The notes beneath the pieces are model-generated. The model was given only the letters and a program-made list of their open reading frames with translations. It ran no database searches and was not told the DNA's origin. From the NCBI RefSeq assembly GCF_011250645.1, contig NZ_JAANNO010000002.1, positions 329,506 through 393,505 of the forward strand: a stretch of DNA of 64,000 bases, read 5' to 3'. Each line of letters starts with the position of its first letter. Positions within the stretch are counted from its first letter, which is position 1. Source of the stretch: Motilibacter aurantiacus (GTDB lineage Bacteria; Actinomycetota; Actinomycetes; Motilibacterales; Motilibacteraceae). The translations under genes and the position numbers were made by a program. Below, one piece after another: positions 46,525 to 55,175 of the stretch.

Positions 46525-47187
46525 CCCCAGCGCACGCGCCGACCGGGCGGCCATCCAGGTGTCGGCCGTCCAGTGCTGCGCCGGCCAGCCGAACACGTGG
46601 GCGCGCGAGAGGATCCCGGCCAGTCGCTCGAGCAGCACCTCCGGGTCGCGCTGCTCGCCCGGCAGCGCGCCCAGCACGAACTGCGGCGCCGTGGACACCC
46701 GGCCGCGCAGGGCACGCACCTCCGCCGCCTGCAGCACCACCAGGCTCGTCCACGGCGAGGCGACCCGCTCCCAGGCCGTCGGAAGGCCCAGCCCGCTCCA
46801 GGGCGCAGGCAGCGCCCCGTGCGGCAGGTACGCCGTGGGCACACGGCCGCGCACGGCGTACCGACCCACGACACCGGCCGTGCGCCCGTGCAGCACCAGC
46901 ACCTCGGGATCGACCGCGGCCACGACCCCGTGCAGCCGTCGGGCCGCCCGACGCACCGCGGACGGGCGACGTGAGGCTCCCTCGAGGACGTGGGACGTGG
47001 CCACACCGGCGGCGTCCGCCCGCTCCGTCGCGACGTGCACGTCCCAGCCGCGGTCGGCCTGCTGGCGCGCCGCCGCCGCCACGAAGCCGGGCACGACGGG
47101 GGCCACGTCGGCATAGGCCACGTGCAGCACGCGGAGCGGTACGGCATAGGGGTCGCAGCCGGCGACCAGCGAGACCTCAGGCTGCAT
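46459..47187 (-). CDS. short GT4-like protein, N-terminal half only
   Basis: A 242-residue protein that matches only the acceptor half of a GT-B fold: 'LRVLHVAYADVAPVVPGFVA', 'WDVHVATERADAAGV', 'EVLVLHGRTAGVVGRYAVRG', 'VPTAYLPHGALPAPWSGL' and 'RAHVFGWPAQHWTADTWMAA'. The C-terminal nucleotide-sugar half is missing; family members normally reach 350-400 residues. Its 3' end overlaps the convergent nucleotidyltransferase gene by 66 bases and its start overlaps the upstream GT4 stop by 11. It could be a truncated, inactive remnant or a GT that works with a partner. ATG 47187 is preferred over ATG 47220. Confidence 0.65.
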   Translation of the reverse strand: MQPEVSLVAGCDPYAVPLRVLHVAYADVAPVVPGFVAAAARQQADRGWDVHVATERADAAGVATSHVLEGASRRPSAVRRAARRLHGVVAAVDPEVLVLHGRTAGVVGRYAVRGRVPTAYLPHGALPAPWSGLGLPTAWERVASPWTSLVVLQAAEVRALRGRVSTAPQFVLGALPGEQRDPEVLLERLAGILSRAHVFGWPAQHWTADTWMAARSARALGSAARLPAAADGAPGAGGPSRP

Positions 47188-48289
47188 CGCGCACCACCGC
47201 CACCGTCTCGTCCGCGACATCGGCGTACGTCCGGTCCGGAGGCCGCGGCCGGCGCTCGCGCGGGTACGACAGGTGGTCGATGACCGCGGCCGCCCAGGCG
47301 TCCGTGTCGAGCGCGCTGATGTGCACGGCCTCGGCCCCGCTCACCTCGCACATGGCCGGGTCGTCGGACGTGATGACCGGGGCCCCGAGCGTCCCCGCCT
47401 CGACGCTCGGCGCCCCGAAGCCCTCGGCCAGGCTCGGGCAGAGCGCCACGGCGGCGTTCTCGTACGCCCACCGCAGCGCCCCGTCGTCGATGTGGCCCAT
47501 CAGCCGGACCGCGCCCTCGTCCACCAGCCGCCCCGCCGCCGCCCCGAAGCTCGTCGCCCCCCAGCCCGACGGGCCGATGACCGCCAGCACCGCGTCGGGG
47601 TGGGCCTCGCGCACCCGGCCCCACACCCCCGTCGCCAGGGCCACGTTCTTGCGGCCGGTCGGGTCGCCGACGACGACCGCGAACCGGCCGGGCACCAGCC
47701 CTTCCACGGGCACCGGGGCGGCGTCGAGCAACGCCCGTGGCGAGGCCACCGGGACCACGTGTGCCCGCGCCGCCACCTCCGGCAGGTAGGCGCAGAGACG
47801 GTCCCGGGTCGCGGCGGAGACGCAGACGATCGCGTCGGCCGCCCGCGCGCTCGAGAGGTAGGGGGCCTGCACGAGCAACGACTTCACGCGGCCGAAGTCC
47901 GTGGGCCGGTCCAGCAGCAGCATGTCGTGCACGGTGAGCAGCCGGAGCGCGCCCGCGGCGCGGCGGGGCAGCAGGTTCTTGGCGCCGTGGACGACGTCGA
48001 AGCGGCCCCGGACGACCAGCCGGTCGAGCGCCTCGCGCTCGATCAGCGACATCGCCGTGGTGGGCAGCGCCGGCAGCACGTGCGCCCGGCCCACGCCGAG
48101 CCGGCTCTCGAACATCTCCTTGGACGGCGCGCTGCAGACGACGTGCAACTCGACGTCCGGGCGGCTGTGCAGCGCTGTCGCCATCTCCATGACGTAGCGG
48201 ATCATGCCGCCACCGGCGCCCGACGGCGGCACGTGGGTCATGAGCATCAGCCAGCGCAGCCGCGACGGCAGGGGGCGGGGGAAGGTCAT
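47177..48289 (-). CDS. GT4-family glycosyltransferase
   Basis: A 370-residue GT-B protein: 'WLMLMTHVPPSGAGGGMIRY' with the Gly-rich phosphate loop, 'RFDVVHGAKNLLPRRAAGAL', 'LLTVHDMLLLDRPTDFGRVK', 'ADAIVCVSAATRDRL', 'FAVVVGDPTGRKNVALATGV', 'GALRWAYENAAVALCPSLAE' and 'GFGAPSVEAGTLGAPVITSD', with EX7E-type acidic residues. The family is the mannosyl/rhamnosyl-type GT4 of O-antigen loci. ATG 48289 overlaps the Wzy-like gene stop (ATGA), so translation is coupled. Part of the minus-strand Wzy-type operon. Confidence 0.88.
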   Translation of the reverse strand: MTFPRPLPSRLRWLMLMTHVPPSGAGGGMIRYVMEMATALHSRPDVELHVVCSAPSKEMFESRLGVGRAHVLPALPTTAMSLIEREALDRLVVRGRFDVVHGAKNLLPRRAAGALRLLTVHDMLLLDRPTDFGRVKSLLVQAPYLSSARAADAIVCVSAATRDRLCAYLPEVAARAHVVPVASPRALLDAAPVPVEGLVPGRFAVVVGDPTGRKNVALATGVWGRVREAHPDAVLAVIGPSGWGATSFGAAAGRLVDEGAVRLMGHIDDGALRWAYENAAVALCPSLAEGFGAPSVEAGTLGAPVITSDDPAMCEVSGAEAVHISALDTDAWAAAVIDHLSYPRERRPRPPDRTYADVADETVAVVRDAA

Positions 48290-49641
48290 GCTGCTACCGA
48301 TCGTGAAGGTACGGGAACGGCTCGCCGACGCCCTTGTCGGAAGAGGAGGACGAGCAGCACGCAGGCGGCGAGCGCGGGCGTCGCGCGGCCCGCGCTCCAG
48401 TAGACGTAGCGCGGCAGCTCGAAGACCCCGATCGCGAGGATCGGGTAGAGGAGCAGCCCGGCCAGGCGTCCGCGCACGAAGGCGACGAAGGCGAGCCCCA
48501 GGACGGTGCCGCAGAGCAGCAGGTAGGCCAGCCCTCCCCAACGACCGAAGTCGAGGTACACCGTCCCGAAGCCGCCCGGGTTGTTGAACTCGATGTTGCC
48601 GTACTGGCGCAGCACGGTGAACGTGTTGGTGCCGGCGTTCTCGCCCGTCAGCCGGGTGTAGAGGTCGGCCTGCTCGGCCCCGGGCGCGGCCCAGAGCCAT
48701 CCCAGGTTGTCGTACGGCAGCCGTCCCGGGAACCCCGCATGCTCCACCAGCAGCTCGCCGTTGTTGTAGGCGGTGACGTAGTAGCCCGACAGCCGGTCCA
48801 GCACGAACGTGGAGAAGGGCGAGCCGCCCCGCGCCCCGTAGAACTGCCAGCTGCGCAGGCGCTCCGACACCGCGAACAGCACCACGAGGGTGGGGAGCAG
48901 GAGCGCGGGGAGCAGCGCGACCGCCGCCCGCGCCCAGGCTCCCCGCCGGGCCCAGGTCACCGTCGCGGCCACGACGAGCAGCGGGATGGTCAACTCGAGC
49001 AGGGCGAGCCGCTCGCTGAGCCCGAACGCCCGCAGCGCGGCGCACAGCAACAGGGCGCCGAGCCGCAGGCGGAGCCCTCGGGACGCGCCTCCCGCCGCCA
49101 GCAGCAGGGCGGCCACCACCACGTAGCCGACGCCGAACTGCGTGAACGTGGTCACGCCGGCGATCGGGGCGAACTGGCTCTTCGCCACGTTGGCGTCGGC
49201 CGAGCCGAGGAGCACCTGCACGATCAGCAGGGGGGACGCGCCGCGCGAGAGCCCCGCGAGGAAGAGGCAGACGTAGCCGAACATCGTCATGGCGAACAAC
49301 GGCAGCTCGGCCCGCGCGAGCAAGCCGTGCCGGCGGCCGTCGAGGTACGGCCAGCGGCCGGCCACGGGCGGACGGGACGCGGCCGCCACGGGCCAGAGGG
49401 CTCCGATCGCGAAGACCAGCACGCCCGCCAGCAGGTGCACGGCGCCGGAGTCGGTCAATGCCTTGGGGCTACGCCAGGCCTCCCGGTAGCGCTCGTCACT
49501 GGTGGCCCAGGCCAGCGCGATCGTGGCGGGGGCCACCAGCAGCACCCCGCCGGCCGGCGACAGCCACCACACGAAGCCCCGGGGGCGCCGCAGCGCGCGC
49601 AGTCGGCCGCTGCGACGCGCGGGGGACGCGTCCGCGCTCAC
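48286..49641 (-). CDS. Wzy-like O-antigen/oligosaccharide polymerase
   Basis: A 451-residue protein with about 11-12 hydrophobic segments and a large extracytoplasmic loop between about residues 265 and 345 ('LDRLSGYYVTAYNNGELLVE', 'NLGWLWAAPGAEQADLYTRL', 'TNTFTVLRQYGNIEFNNPGG'). This is the layout and sequence flavour of oligosaccharide-repeat-unit polymerases, in which Arg and Tyr residues in the loop act on the lipid-linked repeat. GTG 49641 lies seven bases after the upstream GT2 stop. It would polymerise repeat units made by the neighbouring transferases; a dedicated flippase is absent from this operon, so one of the two elsewhere in the window is presumably used. Confidence 0.82.
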   Translation of the reverse strand: MSADASPARRSGRLRALRRPRGFVWWLSPAGGVLLVAPATIALAWATSDERYREAWRSPKALTDSGAVHLLAGVLVFAIGALWPVAAASRPPVAGRWPYLDGRRHGLLARAELPLFAMTMFGYVCLFLAGLSRGASPLLIVQVLLGSADANVAKSQFAPIAGVTTFTQFGVGYVVVAALLLAAGGASRGLRLRLGALLLCAALRAFGLSERLALLELTIPLLVVAATVTWARRGAWARAAVALLPALLLPTLVVLFAVSERLRSWQFYGARGGSPFSTFVLDRLSGYYVTAYNNGELLVEHAGFPGRLPYDNLGWLWAAPGAEQADLYTRLTGENAGTNTFTVLRQYGNIEFNNPGGFGTVYLDFGRWGGLAYLLLCGTVLGLAFVAFVRGRLAGLLLYPILAIGVFELPRYVYWSAGRATPALAACVLLVLLFRQGRRRAVPVPSRSVAA

Positions 49642-49648
49642 CGGCAGC

Positions 49649-50521
49649 TCATCGATCGTTCGCCAGCGGGCCCGGAGCCCACAGCCCGGAGGCCAGGCCG
49701 CGGACGTACGCGACGTCGGCTCGGGTGAGGTCGCGCCGCCCCCGCGCCGCGCGTACCGTCGCCCCCACGAGCTTGCGCGCGGCGATGTAGCCGAGCAGCG
49801 CGGGGGGCAGCCCGCGCTTGCGCCACAGCCGGCCCTGCCCGCGCCCGTAGCCGAGCATCTTCTCGATGAACGCGCGGTCCGGCTCGTCCCGCGGCTCGTC
49901 CTGCAGCACGACGAGGGCGGGGTCGTAGGCGATGCGCCAGCCCAGCTCGATGCCGTGCATGACGACGTCGGTCTCCTCCCCCGACCGCCACGGCCCGGCG
50001 GAGCCGGCTCCGAGCATCGGGTCGAAGCCGCCGGCCGCGTCGACCAGCGCCCGACGCAGGAACAGGGTGCTCGAGATCCCCGTGCGGTAGAAGTTCCAGC
50101 GCGTGACGTCGCACGCGTCGGGAGCCCAGCGGAGCATGGAGCTGCGCCCGTCGGCCGTGAGCTGGCGCCCGGAGACGCCGCCCAGCTCGGGCTCCTGGCG
50201 CATCCGGCGCAGGGCCTGCCCGAGGGTCTGCGGCGGATACCAGCAGTCGTCATCAGGGAACGCCACCACGTCACCGACGGCGTGGGCGAGACCGGCGTTG
50301 CGCCCGATCGACAGGCCACGGGGCGAGGTGACGCCGACGCGGCGGAACGTCCCCTGCCACGCGTCGAGCTCGGCCAGCGCCGCCGTGTCGGGCGTCTGGT
50401 CCACCAGCACGAGCTCGACCTCGGCGGCCGCGTCGGACGCCTCCACGCTCGCGAGCAGCCGGCGGAGCTTGTCGGGTCTCCCGATGGTGCTGACGACGAG
50501 GGACAGGCCGATGTCGCTCAC
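49649..50521 (-). CDS. GT2-family glycosyltransferase
   Basis: A 290-residue GT-A protein: 'LSLVVSTIGRPDKLRRLLAS', 'ELVLVDQTPDTAALAELDAW', 'SPRGLSIGRNAGLAHAVGDV', metal-site 'VVAFPDDDCWYPPQTLGQAL', 'STLFLRRALVDAAGGFDPML' and catalytic-base region 'GPWRSGEETDVVMHGIELGW'. Typical of O-antigen and capsule GT2 enzymes. GTG 50521 overlaps the upstream gene's stop (GTGA). It is followed closely by the Wzy-like gene. Sugar specificity not predictable. Confidence 0.88.
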   Translation of the reverse strand: MSDIGLSLVVSTIGRPDKLRRLLASVEASDAAAEVELVLVDQTPDTAALAELDAWQGTFRRVGVTSPRGLSIGRNAGLAHAVGDVVAFPDDDCWYPPQTLGQALRRMRQEPELGGVSGRQLTADGRSSMLRWAPDACDVTRWNFYRTGISSTLFLRRALVDAAGGFDPMLGAGSAGPWRSGEETDVVMHGIELGWRIAYDPALVVLQDEPRDEPDRAFIEKMLGYGRGQGRLWRKRGLPPALLGYIAARKLVGATVRAARGRRDLTRADVAYVRGLASGLWAPGPLANDR

Positions 50522-52008
50522 CCGCGTGCGGTCCCCGGTACGGCGGGCTCCTCGACGGGAGCAGGAGCGGAGACGACGACGCCCTCGACCGCGAGCCCGG
50601 CCGAGCGCAGCTCCGACAGGCCCCGGTGCAGCAGGTCGACGGGCGTCCGTCCGACCGTCGCCACGACCGCGACGACCGGTGCCGAGCCCGCCATGCGGTT
50701 GACCACCGCGGAGTCGCAGATGGGCGGCGCGTCCACCACGACCCGCCATCCGGCCGCGGCGAAGCGGCTGAGCAGGTCGGGGCTGCACACGGCGTCCTCC
50801 GCGCGCTCGACCTGCCGGGCGGACCTGCTGCCGGCGGGCAGCAGGTAGAGCCCCTCGACCGCCGTGGGCTGCACGAGGCCGTCGATCGAGCGGGCCGACT
50901 CCTCACCCTTGAGGTCGGCCAGGCCGTACGCGGCGTCGGGCACCGCGAACCAGCGCGCCACCCGGCGCTCGTAGGCGTCCGCCGCGCAGAGCAGCACCGT
51001 CGGCGTCTCGCGCGCGAGCGCTGTCGCGACGTTCACGGCCACGACGCTGCCCGCGGCCGCGTCGTCCACGCTCTGGAGCACCACGGGGCGCCCCGGCTCC
51101 TTGTTGGCCAGCAGACGGCCGGCCACGAGGCGCGCGGCCGACTCGACCGGGTCCTGGCTGGCGCGGCCCGGCAGGGCCGACACCCACGCACCGGACACGC
51201 CGGGGACCTGCGGGCCGAGCGGCCGCTCGCCGAGCCGGACGACGTCGTCCACATCCTCCACACGCCAGGTGCGCCGCCGGAAGGCGATGACCGCAAGGGC
51301 GAGCAGGCAGCCGAGCAGCGCCCCCAGGGCGCCGCCGCGGGGGAGGGACGGGCTGCGCTCGCCGACGTTGTCGGCCGGCTGGTCGAGGGCGACGGCGGTG
51401 GGCCCGGCCGCCTGCACCCGGGCCTGCCCGAGGCTGTTGAGGAGTGCGTCGTACTGGCCCTGCAGGCCGGCGCGGACGAGCTCCTCCTCCTGCGTGCGCG
51501 GGGTCGCGGGAAGCTGCGACAGCTGACTCGTGATTTGCGAAAGCTCGTTCTGCAACGACTCCACGCGGCCGGAGGCCTCGGCGCCGAGCCGCTCCGTGTA
51601 GGCCGCGAGCAGCGCCTCTGCCCCGCGTACCGCTTCCTGCTCGGAGTCGGTGCTGACGGACACCTGCACGACGTTGCTGAGCCCCACCTGCGCGGCGTCG
51701 AGTGCGGCACCGGGCGCCTGGGCCTGCACCGCGCGGGCCACCTCGGGGCCGGTGAGGTAGAGCAGCTCCGTCGCGACCTGCCGGTCTCCCGTCGACGACG
51801 GGGCCAGCAGGTCACCGGGCGCGAGATCGATGCGGACCGTGGAGACGTACGTCGACGGGCGGGCCTGCTGGACGGCGGCGCCGGCGACGGCGCCGAGCAC
51901 GACCAGCCCCACCAGCCACGGCCAGCTGCGCAGCACCCGTCGGTCGAGCAACGGACGCTGAACGACGCTCTCGCCGTGGTCGTCCCACCGGTTGGCGCTC
52001 GCGGCCAT
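50518..52008 (-). CDS. Wzz/BY-kinase-like chain-length protein with degenerate ATPase domain
   Basis: A 496-residue protein. A first helix near residues 28-47, a periplasmic coiled region ('GRVESLQNELSQITSQLSQL') and a second helix near 228-246 ('LGALLGCLLALAVIAFRRR') form the Wzz unit. The C-terminal domain has the ParA/CpsD fold, but the Walker A motif expected as GEGKST reads 'SVDDAAAGSVVAVNVATALA' without Lys, Walker A' is altered ('VLLCAADAYERR'), while Walker B survives as 'WRVVVDAPPICDSAVVN'. A C-terminal Tyr cluster is absent. It should set chain length but is unlikely to be an active tyrosine kinase. It overlaps the GT2 downstream by GTGA. Confidence 0.85.
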   Translation of the reverse strand: MAASANRWDDHGESVVQRPLLDRRVLRSWPWLVGLVVLGAVAGAAVQQARPSTYVSTVRIDLAPGDLLAPSSTGDRQVATELLYLTGPEVARAVQAQAPGAALDAAQVGLSNVVQVSVSTDSEQEAVRGAEALLAAYTERLGAEASGRVESLQNELSQITSQLSQLPATPRTQEEELVRAGLQGQYDALLNSLGQARVQAAGPTAVALDQPADNVGERSPSLPRGGALGALLGCLLALAVIAFRRRTWRVEDVDDVVRLGERPLGPQVPGVSGAWVSALPGRASQDPVESAARLVAGRLLANKEPGRPVVLQSVDDAAAGSVVAVNVATALARETPTVLLCAADAYERRVARWFAVPDAAYGLADLKGEESARSIDGLVQPTAVEGLYLLPAGSRSARQVERAEDAVCSPDLLSRFAAAGWRVVVDAPPICDSAVVNRMAGSAPVVAVVATVGRTPVDLLHRGLSELRSAGLAVEGVVVSAPAPVEEPAVPGTARG

Positions 52009-52041
52009 GGAACTCCTTCTCGATCGTCAGCGGTCAGCGAA

Positions 52042-53217
52042 TCACACGGCGTCGGGCTGCGGGCGCAGTTGCGCGCCCCGGTCCCTGCCGGCGATCCGTG
52101 CGCTCAGGTCGGCAAGGGACTCCAGCGAGCCCGCCAGTGAGAAGCGCTCCTCCATCCGGCGCCTGCCCGCCGCGCCCTCGGCGGCGGCCAGCCCCGGGTC
52201 GAGCAGCCGTGCGGCGACCGCGTCGGCGATCCGGTGGGGCAGCAGGCTCGGCTCCTCGAGCGGGACCACCACCCCCGCGGCCGCCGGGCCCTCCCCCACG
52301 ACCTCCCGCATGCCGCAGGCCGACGTGGTCACCAGGCTGCGTCCGGTGGCGCACGTCTCGAGCGCGGCGAGCGCCATGCCCTCCCAACGGGAGGGGCTGA
52401 CGACCACGTCCGCGGCCGCGAGCCAACGCCGTACGCCTGCCCTGTCCTGGCGGACGGGGACCAGCGTGACGCCCGGCAGCTGCGCGGCCGCCGCAGCCAG
52501 CCGCTCGCGCTCCGGGCCGTCCCCGACGAGGTAGAGCCGGGCCTGCGGGACGGCGGCCTGCACGCGCGGCCAGGCCGACAGCAGGAGGTCCTGCCCCTTC
52601 TGCACCGCCAGCCGGGCCACCACCACCACCATCGGCGCCCCGGACGGCACGCCGAGCTCGCCGCGAGCCGCAGCGCGCTCGGCCGATGAGGCCAGGGGCC
52701 AGGCCTCGGTGTCGACGGCGTTGGGCACGACCACGAGCCGGCCGGGGTCCAACCCCGAGCCGATGCCCAGGGCACGCTCCTGCTCGCTCGTGCACACGGT
52801 GATGTCGGCCCACCGGCCGGCGAGCCGCTCCCAGCGCAGGGCGGCCGCGTTCAGCGGTCCGGACCCCGCGAGGAAGGACCACGCGTGCGGCTGGAAAAGC
52901 GTGGGCACCCGGCCACGGAGCACCGTGCGCCCGACCATCCCCGCCTTGCTGCTGTGCAGGTGCACGAGGTCCGGCCGCACCCGCGCCACCAGGGCGCGCA
53001 GCGTGGTCGCCTCCTGCAGCATGCTGCGGCCCGGCGCCCGCGCCGCCTCCCAGGGCACGTGCCGCGCTCCTGCGGTGACGACGCCGTCGCGGAGCGCCCC
53101 GCCCAGCGGAGACGCCACGACCACGTCCCAATCGCGCTCGACCTGGTCGCCGGCCACGACACGGACCCAGTTCGCCACGCCCTCGTCGACGGGCTGGCTC
53201 ACGTGCAGCACCCTCAC
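52042..53217 (-). CDS. GT4-family glycosyltransferase
   Basis: A 391-residue GT-B protein: 'RVLHVSQPVDEGVANWVRVV', 'RPDLVHLHSSKAGMVGRTVL', 'VPTLFQPHAWSFLAGSGPLN', 'ADITVCTSEQERALGIGSGL', 'LVVVPNAVDTEAWPLASSAE', 'MVVVVARLAVQKGQDLLLSA', 'ARLYLVGDGPERERLAAAAA' and 'ADVVVSPSRWEGMALAALET', whose Glu pair is the EX7E nucleotide-sugar site. A close match in layout to capsular and O-antigen GT4 enzymes. The start is GTG 53217, 37 bases after the sugar transferase stop. Likely adds the second sugar after the initiating transferase. Confidence 0.9.
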   Translation of the reverse strand: MRVLHVSQPVDEGVANWVRVVAGDQVERDWDVVVASPLGGALRDGVVTAGARHVPWEAARAPGRSMLQEATTLRALVARVRPDLVHLHSSKAGMVGRTVLRGRVPTLFQPHAWSFLAGSGPLNAAALRWERLAGRWADITVCTSEQERALGIGSGLDPGRLVVVPNAVDTEAWPLASSAERAAARGELGVPSGAPMVVVVARLAVQKGQDLLLSAWPRVQAAVPQARLYLVGDGPERERLAAAAAQLPGVTLVPVRQDRAGVRRWLAAADVVVSPSRWEGMALAALETCATGRSLVTTSACGMREVVGEGPAAAGVVVPLEEPSLLPHRIADAVAARLLDPGLAAAEGAAGRRRMEERFSLAGSLESLADLSARIAGRDRGAQLRPQPDAV

Positions 53218-53254
53218 GCTGCGGCCCCGACGCAGGTGCGGCCGAGCGGCCGGG

Positions 53255-54727
53255 TCACGAGCCCCTCGTGTAGACGAGCTTGCCGAAGGTGCGGATCATG
53301 ACCTTGATGTCCAGCCACAACGACCAGTTCTCGATGTAGTAGTTGTCGAATCGGGCACGGCTGCCCAGGGAGGACTCGTCGCCACCGCGGAAGCCGCTCA
53401 CCTGCGCCAGCCCGGTGAGCCCCATCGGCGCGCGGTGCCGGTAGCCGTAGTGCGGGATCTGCTTGGACCAGCGCTCCACGAAGAACGAGCGCTCGGGCCG
53501 CGGGCCGACGATGGTCATCTGCCCACGCAAGACGTTGAACAACTGCGGTAGTTCGTCCAGGGAGGCCGAGCGCAGGAACCGGCCGACCTTCGTCACGCGC
53601 TGGTCCATGGCGTGCGACCACATCTGCTCGGACTCCACCGCGCTGCTCGGGCGCAGCGTCCGGAACTTGAGCATGTTGAACGGACGGCCGTCCCGGCCGA
53701 TGCGCTGCTGCTTGAACAGGACCTGGGGCCCGGTCATCCGGACCGCGACCGCGCACGCAAGGAGCACGGGGGACAGGACCACGATCCCGAGCGCGCTGAG
53801 CACGACGTCCTCCATCCGTTTGACCGCCGCCCGCAGCCCCCGGTGCCGGTGCCGCTGCAACCGCACCAGCGGTATGGGCCCCATGTGATCGGTGATCCCG
53901 CGTGCCCCGAGGACCTCGAAGAGCCGCGGCACGATGAACACGTCGCGCTGCTGGCCCTCTCGGGAACGGAACGAGTCCACCACCGCCCGGTCGGGGGTGG
54001 CGCCGAAGGCGACGACGATCACCTGCACATCGGTGGTCCGCAGCACGGACGCGATGTCACCCGTGCCGCCCAGGCGAGGGCCGAGGCTCGTCTCGCGGAA
54101 CAGCTCCGGCCCGTCCTCGAGATGGCCGATGACGCGCAGCCCGTAGGCCGGATGGCTCCGGATCATGGCGGCCACCTCCTCGGCCACCTCACCCCCACCC
54201 AGGACGACCGTGTGCCTGCTGGTGATGCCGCTGGAGCGCAACCGACGCAGGACCGCGTAGCCGAGGGCGCGCGCGGCATGGAGCGGCACGAGCGCCGCCA
54301 CCCCGGCCACGAGGTAGGGACGGACGTCGGCCGGCTCGCCCAGGACGTTGACGGCCGCCCCCACGAACCCGACCGCGAGCAGCAACCGCCCGCTGAGCAC
54401 GGGAACGTCGTCCAGCGTCGACAGCGCAAGACGGGACCGGTCCAGCCCGGCCAGGGCGAGCAGCACCGTCACCAGCGTGGCGGTCGCGGCCAGGTGCCCC
54501 AGCTGGTCGGGGAAGACGGCCGCGGTGGACAGGACCGCACAGAAGTCGAGCGTTGCGAGGGCACAGGCGGTGAGCACGGGATGGGCCCGCCGCAGCCGGA
54601 GCGGTGGGGACGGAGGCGGATGCGGCGAACTGCCCACGCGGAGGGGCGGACCGGTGACCGCCGGCGCAGGACTTGCCGAAGCCACACCCAACCCGCCCGC
54701 ATCGCTGTCGGTCGAGAGTGACCGCAT
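53255..54727 (-). CDS. polyprenyl-phosphate sugar-1-phosphate transferase (initiating, WbaP/ExoY type)
   Basis: A 490-residue protein with four N-terminal hydrophobic segments, a CoA-binding-like Rossmann module ('HTVVLGGGEVAEEVAAMIRS', 'YGLRVIGHLEDG') and a C-terminal bacterial sugar transferase domain after a re-entrant helix. The catalytic core is complete: 'QVLFKQQRIGRDGRPFNMLK', 'FRTLRPSS', 'SASLDELPQLFNVLRGQMTI', 'VGPRPERSFFVERW' and 'GLTGLAQVSGFRGG'. It loads the first sugar-1-phosphate on the lipid carrier. ATG 54727 has GGGGAG four to five bases upstream; ATG 54763 is possible. First gene of the minus-strand operon ending at 46459. Confidence 0.93.
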   Translation of the reverse strand: MRSLSTDSDAGGLGVASASPAPAVTGPPLRVGSSPHPPPSPPLRLRRAHPVLTACALATLDFCAVLSTAAVFPDQLGHLAATATLVTVLLALAGLDRSRLALSTLDDVPVLSGRLLLAVGFVGAAVNVLGEPADVRPYLVAGVAALVPLHAARALGYAVLRRLRSSGITSRHTVVLGGGEVAEEVAAMIRSHPAYGLRVIGHLEDGPELFRETSLGPRLGGTGDIASVLRTTDVQVIVVAFGATPDRAVVDSFRSREGQQRDVFIVPRLFEVLGARGITDHMGPIPLVRLQRHRHRGLRAAVKRMEDVVLSALGIVVLSPVLLACAVAVRMTGPQVLFKQQRIGRDGRPFNMLKFRTLRPSSAVESEQMWSHAMDQRVTKVGRFLRSASLDELPQLFNVLRGQMTIVGPRPERSFFVERWSKQIPHYGYRHRAPMGLTGLAQVSGFRGGDESSLGSRARFDNYYIENWSLWLDIKVMIRTFGKLVYTRGS

Positions 54728-54852
54728 CACACTCCCCTGTTCGCTCAGGTCGTGATTGGGCACAACCTACGCACTCCAGCCCGTCTAGGGAATCGCCTTC
54801 GTGTGAAGTTGGCGCTACGTAACGGCAAAGAGCTGGGTTCCGCTGTAACGCG

Positions 54853-54866
54853 GCGGTCATGACCGC
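54853..54866. promoter_or_regulatory. 14-bp perfect palindrome GCGGTCATGACCGC
   Basis: A self-complementary 14-mer about 126 bases upstream of the sugar transferase start and about 197 upstream of the mapped plus-strand -35. A candidate operator serving one or both operons. Confidence 0.4.
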
Positions 54867-55062
54867 GGAGGCCGAGGCCCGATCCGGACGGGAGCGGGCT
54901 GGCCGTGGCAGCCGGCAGGCGCGCGTACCCCTCGTCGACGCGAGGCCGAGCGCAACACCGCCAGCGAGAATCCCAACGTTGGCAGGCGTTCTCACCAGCT
55001 ACGACACTCCGTGACTTGCACATCACTCTGCGCTCGACCCACAGGAACCGGACGTCGAGGCA

Positions 55063-55091
55063 TTTACAGACACGGGGCGCATTCGTAGTCT
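55063..55091 (+). promoter_or_regulatory. sigma70-type promoter of the heptose operon
   Basis: TTTACA at 55063-55068 and TAGTCT at 55086-55091 with the ideal 17-base spacer; transcription would begin near 55098, leaving a leader of about 78 bases before the TTG start. Confidence 0.5.
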
Positions 55092-55175
55092 GAGCCCACT
55101 CCTCGTGGCCGGAGCGGCGGCGTGGCCCCCGACTCGAGTGCGTCTTCCGACCTCGCAAAGCCCGGAGGAGCCGCA

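Larger units (their letters stand above)
54728..55175. other. divergent control region of the two EPS operons
   Basis: A 448-base region between the initiating-transferase operon and the heptose operon. It contains the palindrome at 54853-54866 and a promoter at 55063-55091. The part around 54795-54845 is AT-richer than average and probably includes the minus-strand promoter, which I could not pin down. Confidence 0.45.
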
